A stretch of 64,000 nucleotides of DNA from Brienomyrus brachyistius. Its lineage: Eukaryota > Chordata > Actinopteri > Osteoglossiformes > Mormyridae. Shown in pieces: positions 58,936 to 64,000 of this stretch; positions within the stretch are counted from its first letter, which is position 1; each line of letters opens with the position of its first letter. The DNA lies in the NCBI RefSeq assembly GCF_023856365.1, contig NC_064555.1, positions 20,036,254-20,100,253 of the forward strand, read 5' to 3'. The position numbers and the translations under genes were made by a program. Below the pieces are notes generated by a model. It searched no databases and was not told the origin of the DNA. It saw only the letters and a program-made list of their open reading frames with translations.

Positions 58936-59165
58936 ACGGTGGTCATCCAGGCTTTCCTCAGACACCTGAGAAAGTGAAGGAGTTGGTGGGCCTTTTTGGT
59001 GACAGCAGCTGTATGTTCTGTCTACTTGAGGTTATTGCTGAAGGTGCCCCCAAGGAAACTGTTGCTGAACCTCTGTACAGCATCTCTTCCAATGTAGATT
59101 GGGGCATGAGCTGCATCTTGTTTCCTGAAATCCAGTTTTGCTAGCTAATAGATGTGTTGCTCCAG
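58930..59165 (-). pseudogene. LINE reverse transcriptase C-terminal fragment, unit B
   Basis: Copy of the 42,300-42,535 fragment with a single obvious substitution in the compared segment (cagcatc for cggcatc). Confidence 0.6.
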
Positions 59166-59200
59166 TTTATTCTGTGATGATGTAGCTCAGTGTCAGCCTG

Positions 59201-60079
59201 GTGGAAGGGTCTTTGATCATCCAAGGCTCTGTTACTGTTTGCAGCAATAATCTTATGGAAACTCTCAAAATCAGCCGACCTTCTGAGCAACTGGTCTGTC
59301 TTTGGAAACACACACTTAAAAGTCCACAACAGGCTTCCGGATGTACAGGTAGAAAAATTGATGGCAGTTCAGCAAACCTGAGGCTTTTTGAGACTGAATC
59401 CCTCCCATCCAATACCTCAGCTGAGGTGGACAGTGATTCAGAGGGTGGGGAATCTGTCTTTGTTTGACTGAGCATTCATGATCTGAGCACATTCTCCAAA
59501 TTGAGTAGATTAGTTTGTGTTAAACAAAGTTAGCAGGGGAAATGTTTTTGTACTTGCAGGAAACAAAGAGCTGAAGCAGCGGTGAAGATGGCAGAGTTAC
59601 TCTTAAGACAGATGGCTATAGTGGGGGCTCTGGAAAAAGGATGCACCAGCCTAGGTCTCTTCCCTAGGACCCTGGCAGACATGGAAGACATCATCTTTTT
59701 CAGGAGGCTAGGCAGGCATGGACAACATCTGGCAGGCACATTCCCATCGCATTCAGTTTCTTGTCAAATCTGTCTACGATACACTCCTAAACCCTGCAAA
59801 CCTTCATGCCTGGTGGTAGAGCAACACAACAACCAGTTACTCTGGGACATGGTCACTGGAACATCTCTTAATCAGCCCTTGGTGAAGTCTGCTACAGCTG
59901 GTGCCATGACTAGGTGCTTAAGGAGAAATTCTATGCTGACAGTAAAACCACGGCAATTAACACCAATCGACACTTTGTTGAAACCCAGAGTGAGTGGTTA
60001 TCATTTTGCAAGTCATGTTTTGCCATTGGCCTTTGTAGATAACATAAATAATGTCTTTAACAGGGAGTTATGTGTTTGA
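59201..60079 (+). other. Unrecognised ORF pair, unit B
   Basis: Frames of 88 aa (59,201-59,467) and 165 aa (59,582-60,079) correspond to the unit A pair. The second is intact here because it lacks the 10-bp tgtttgaaag present in A. It has a CQICLRYTPKPCKPSC cysteine cluster and a leucine-rich start, but no recognised domain. A host exon, a domesticated fragment or chance are all possible. Confidence 0.3.
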
Positions 60080-61335
60080 GCGTCTGTTTAATTTTCAAGT
60101 TCAATGATTTTCAGTAGATTTGCTGGGTAGTTAGATTGATGATTAAGCTGTATGTGAGTTCAAGCCAAACTAGAGGCGTTGAAGCCAGGCACACACTGCA
60201 GCTCATGTTGACAACTTCATTCTAATGAAGTCCTTTGATTAACAAAAGCAGAATTGACATATAAGTTGCAGGCCCACTAAAATAAGACCTTTTAAGGTCA
60301 TACTATTAAATGTCCGCATTGTGCTTCCCCTATTCAAAAAATAAACGCACTACTGCAGTGTTTTCCTGCCTAATGAGAGATTCAATAACAGGAGAAATTT
60401 CTGCCTCAGTTGCAGTTGGGGGCGGGTGTTGTGGTTTACAGACAGACCGCATTGAACAGACAGCATTCACCATGAGCGTGACAATCTAGAAGTGTGAGAT
60501 TCACGCCAGATGCATGAGAGCTGGCTACCTTGCATTTAGCCGACATCATTTGCATGCTGCGAAAGAATGTGATAGAGATTAATAGAGTTAAGCAGACAGG
60601 ATAGAAGGGGCCTGAATATCATCAGAGGTCTGTAGGACAGAAAGATCATGAGCTTCAGCAACTTTTTTTCCGTGAAAGATTTAAAATATAGGATAAATAA
60701 ATACAAATCATCACTTTCTCGATCATTAAAATGTAAGCTAAGTGCCATACGATGGTCGCCTACGCAGCCTGGTAGGCCCAGACGCATACTGACGGGGTGC
60801 TGGTAGCGTCTGTCTGCGAGATCTGAACTTGCACCTCCAAGCAGAACTTCTCTTCCAATGCAAAGAATGAATGAATAAATTGAGTTAGTCAATATATCAA
60901 TATAAATTTATGTTATTTGTGATTAAAAGTATAATCTATCTTACTAATTGAACCAGAGTGCTGATCGTTAAGTGGGAGTTGCTTTCCACAACATCTGACA
61001 ACATATATGTTATTTTTTCCTTTGAAACCAGGATAGCCCATAGTTATTGTTCAATGGAAGTCTAAGGAAAGTTCTTGCACACTTTGTCTAAATAGAGAAT
61101 AGATTGGGGAATATGCTCCAATTATGTGTTCATGGAGCCAAATGCCGTGTCTCACTGGGAGTCTATGAGAGTGTCTTAGTTTTTGCTTAGACAACATCAA
61201 TTGAACAAATTGAGTCAGATATTTTAGACCCGTCAGGAAGCCAGGCTTCTCTGCATGGTGATTGGGAGACAGGAAACACTACCATTAATATTATTACTCA
61301 CGACTGATAAGTTTCACACGGTGTTGTCAGTGTTA
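60080..61335. other. Gene-free stretch, unit B, first direct-repeat copy
   Basis: About 59,985-60,760 is the first of two diverged direct repeats; the second is at about 61,575-62,530. The part after 60,760 has no unit A match because A lost it. No gene is supported. Confidence 0.5.
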
Positions 61336-61343
61336 GCTTACAG

Positions 61344-61526
61344 CAGGGATCTCCAGCTCCGGTCCTGGAGAGCTACTGTCCGGTAGGTTTTCTATCCTAC
61401 CTGGCTTCTGATGAGCCACACCTGCTCTCAGGTGAACATCAGGAACAGGTGTGGCTCATCAGAAGCCAGGTAGGATAGAAAACCTACTGGACGGTAGCCC
61501 TCCAGGACTGGAGTTTGAGACCCCTG
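61344..61526. mobile_element. Foldback hAT-type MITE
   Basis: Two long inverted arms (about 61,353-61,423 and 61,446-61,516) share ggtaggttttctatcctacc and ctgatgagccacacctg with only a few mismatches, around a ~20-bp loop. The outer ends are cagggatctc and gagacccctg. The flanks are gcttacag (61,336-61,343) and tcttacag (61,527-61,534), matching at 7 of 8 bases. The 8-bp duplication and ends fit hAT MITEs. A fragment with similar ends occurs at about 3,555-3,580. Confidence 0.8.
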
Positions 61527-61574
61527 TCTTACAGTATTCATTCATTCTGTCACATGAAGGTGTGGGGAAGCATT

Positions 61575-62530
61575 TTGCTGAAACCCAACGTGTGTTTATC
61601 ATTTTGCATGTCAAGTTTTGCCATTGGCATTTGTAAATAATATAAATGAAGTCGTTAACAATGAGTTCTCTGTTTGAGCGTTTGTTTAATTTTCAAATTC
61701 ACTGATTTTCAGTAGACTAGACTGGGTAGTTAGCTTGATAATTACAGTAAGCTGTATGTGTGTTCAAGCTGAGCTAGAGGCTTTGAAGCCAGGCACACAC
61801 TGCATCTCATGTTGTCGACTTAATGAACTCCTTTGATTAACAAAAGCAGAATTTACAGAAGTTGCAGACCTACTAAAATAAGAAAAAAAGACGTTTTTAG
61901 GTTAGAATATCAGCTGTCCACATTGTGGTTCCTTCATTTTAAAAATAAGCATCCCCCACTGGTACAGTGATTTCCTGTCAAAATCATTAGCAGGAGAAAT
62001 GTCTTCTTCAGTTGCAGTTGAGGATGGGTATTGTGGTTTACAGACGAACAGTATAGAACAGACAGCATTTGCACGAGTGTTTGAAAGTGTGAGATTCACG
62101 CTAGATGCATGAGAGCTAGCTACCCTGTATCTAGCCGACATCATTTGCATGATGCGAAAGAATCTGATAGAGATGAATAGAGTTAAGCAGACAGGATAGA
62201 AGGGGCCTGAATATCATCAGAGGTCTGTAGGACAGAAAGTTCATGAGCTTCAGCAACTTTTTTTCTTTAGAGATTTAAAATATAGGACAAATAAATAAAA
62301 ATCATCACCCTCTCTAGCTTTAAAGTGTAAGCTAAGTGCCATACGACGGTAGCCTAAGCACTGCCAGGTGCTGTAACACATCAAGGTTTCATCTGGCCTG
62401 CCTGCATCACATAATAGCTGTTCAAAGTATTGAAATACCTCATTATTTATATCTGATTTGGGGATCATCTCTCCTTAAGCTGCAGCTAAATCATATACAG
62501 GGCAGATTTCAGATAAACCACTGAGTGACC
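61575..62530. repeat. Second diverged direct-repeat copy in unit B
   Basis: The order of phrases (attttgcatgtcaagttttg, gagcgtttgtttaattttca, gaagccaggcacacactgca, tctagccgacatcatttgca) repeats 59,985-60,780 at roughly 10-15 percent divergence by eye. It supplies the right-hand half of the hybrid sequence in unit A. Confidence 0.7.
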
Positions 62531-63387
62531 TCTAGTGGCAGTTTCTGAAAAGAAACCTGGAGTCCAGTTTAAGACCCCAGTCACTACTTCCAGTTCTAAC
62601 CCGGTTTAAACTGACCACCGCAGTTAACCTAATGACAGAGTAGGTGATGTCATTTTGTTGCTACTGAAGCCATCTTATTAAATGGCAGTGTTTTGTACTC
62701 CACTAGAATCCGTCTGCAGCAGTCCTTCATATCTACTACTGATATTCATACAGTGAGATGCACAGATCAGCAACATAACATAAGAACAGTGTACTGAAGA
62801 TTCATCAAAATATTATGTCTGTTAGGGGCTTAATGATGCTTAAAAGTGCATTATAGACGAGACCTTCATAGAGATTTCACAATGCAAAATGCACATGACT
62901 ATAATGTGTTATGTCTTTTCATGAATAGTTATAACTGTGCTTATAACACTTTATAAATGTACTTAATGCATTATGAAGATATTTATAGCCATTGCAGAAG
63001 CGAATATGCACTTCGTTTTCCATCTAATGTGTATAATATTGATATAAAAAAATATGCCTCATTACACACAGGATTACTCTGGAATATTTTAATATACAAT
63101 GCTGCAGCTTGGATGACCAGATTGAGTCAGTTCTCTCGATCGCAAAGATATGCGAATCATGCCTCTGTGTTATACCTACCCAAAGTTACGAGCCTGGAGT
63201 TAATGGGTGCAAAAATAAATGCATTTTGCATTTGTCAGGTTCTCAGAGTTAACAAACATATGGATATTAAGCTGTTGTGATAAATATTGAGACATTGATG
63301 AATGGTCTTGGCTGATCTTGAATTAAACCTTGAGTGCCTCCTTAAGTGTTTAGTTCCACCACCCCCCCCATGACTCCTTAATCATCT

Positions 63388-63637
63388 ATAGTACCAGTCA
63401 AAAGTTTGGACATGCCAAGCTGCCTACAAAGGAGAGTTATAGAGTCACATGACCTGGCCACCTAACCAAAACCCGGCAGAGATGGTTTGGCAGGAGTTTA
63501 ACCAGAGGATGAAGGAACAGTGGACAATGAGTGCTGAATATACATGGGAATTCCTTCAGGACCAAATCGGTTCTCGAACAGCCTTCTGCAATGGATTAAG
63601 TTCAAGAATCGAGGTTCTACTGTATGTTATTTTATAG
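63388..63637 (+). pseudogene. Tc1/mariner relic, unit B
   Basis: Copy of 45,184-45,430 with the same 62-residue C-terminal transposase frame and the same end-like sequence. Confidence 0.7.
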
Positions 63638-63845
63638 TTTGATGTCTATAATTATCCTAAAATGTAGAATTAAAGGTATAATTTTATTTGTATTATTATA
63701 GTACTATACTAATTAAAATACTCCCATTATGAACAATGACATCTTGGGCTCCTCACACTCTTGCATGTCTACACTAGACATCCATGTGACGTGATCATTT
63801 TTGATGTTTTTCAATCATTTTGATCATTAATAGCACACAGTTTAT

Positions 63846-64000
63846 GCTTCTCAATGTTTTATTCATGGAGCAAGAAAAAAAAATTCAAAACATAAAGCAA
63901 ACATTTATTCATCTTAATGCTAAATCCTTTACATCTTAAAGGATTTTCTACTTTAAAGGCTTTTTGTTTTAGGTAATTTGGCAGTTTATCTACAAAAGAT
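63846..64000 (-). other. 3' flank of a third perforin unit (unit C)
   Basis: This edge sequence matches 45,640-45,800, the 3' flank of copy 2, almost base for base, including the minus-strand AATAAA at 63,858-63,863. In copy 2 the stop codon lies about 150 bp further right, so a third perforin coding region should start (at its 3' end) near 64,155, beyond the window. It resembles the copy 2 flank more than the copy 1 flank. Confidence 0.75.

Larger units (their letters stand above)
45636..63845 (-). repeat. Tandem segmental duplication unit B (~18.2 kb)
   Basis: It repeats unit A in order and orientation. It carries its own additions (49,135-49,273, 51,255-51,385, 52,302-53,352, 55,830-55,920, 60,530-62,120) and lacks the unit A segments 38,205-40,375 and 41,727-42,205 and the second copy of the 364-bp repeat. 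Confidence 0.85.

Overview
The window is nuclear DNA from a vertebrate, almost certainly a teleost fish. Genes are split by short GT-AG introns, the sequence is full of degenerate transposons (Ty3/Gypsy, endogenous retrovirus, LINE, Tc1/mariner, hAT-type MITEs, a SINE/RTE-like family with GGAT-rich tails), CA and poly-G tracts are common, and the intact genes belong to the vertebrate THAP and perforin families. I cannot name the species. There is no bacterial gene organisation, CRISPR array, rRNA or convincing tRNA.

Region 1 (1-4,950) holds a Gypsy remnant on the minus strand, then AT-rich DNA without genes, then a decayed endogenous retrovirus on the plus strand. Region 2 (4,951-18,151) is the most striking object: a near-perfect 13.2-kb palindrome with two ~6.5-kb arms around a 168-bp CA-rich spacer. 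Its ends abut a 7-8 bp direct repeat and it sits inside an older AT-rich repeat. It looks like a giant foldback, non-autonomous DNA element with no transposase of its own. A rearranged relative lies at 19,840-21,020.

Region 3 (21,644-24,687) is an apparently intact four-exon gene on the minus strand for a 722-residue THAP zinc-finger protein, with the C2CH residues, an AVPTIF-like box, an HCF-1-binding-type motif and a helical segment. Region 4 (27,120-64,000) is a tandem array of ~18-kb units on the minus strand. Each unit carries a two-exon perforin-1-like gene (577 aa) followed upstream by the same series of transposon relics. Unit A spans about 27,640-45,635 and unit B about 45,636-63,845. 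A third unit begins at the right edge, where the 3' flank of another perforin copy is already visible. A broken perforin relic precedes unit A.

The two perforin copies are very similar in the MACPF part but differ about 3.6 times more per residue in the C2 (calcium-dependent membrane-binding) part. The two units also record their own history: an 11-bp target-site duplication marks an insertion found only in B, B has a 479-bp deletion inside its Gypsy relic, and A has a recombination-type deletion of about 1.6 kb.
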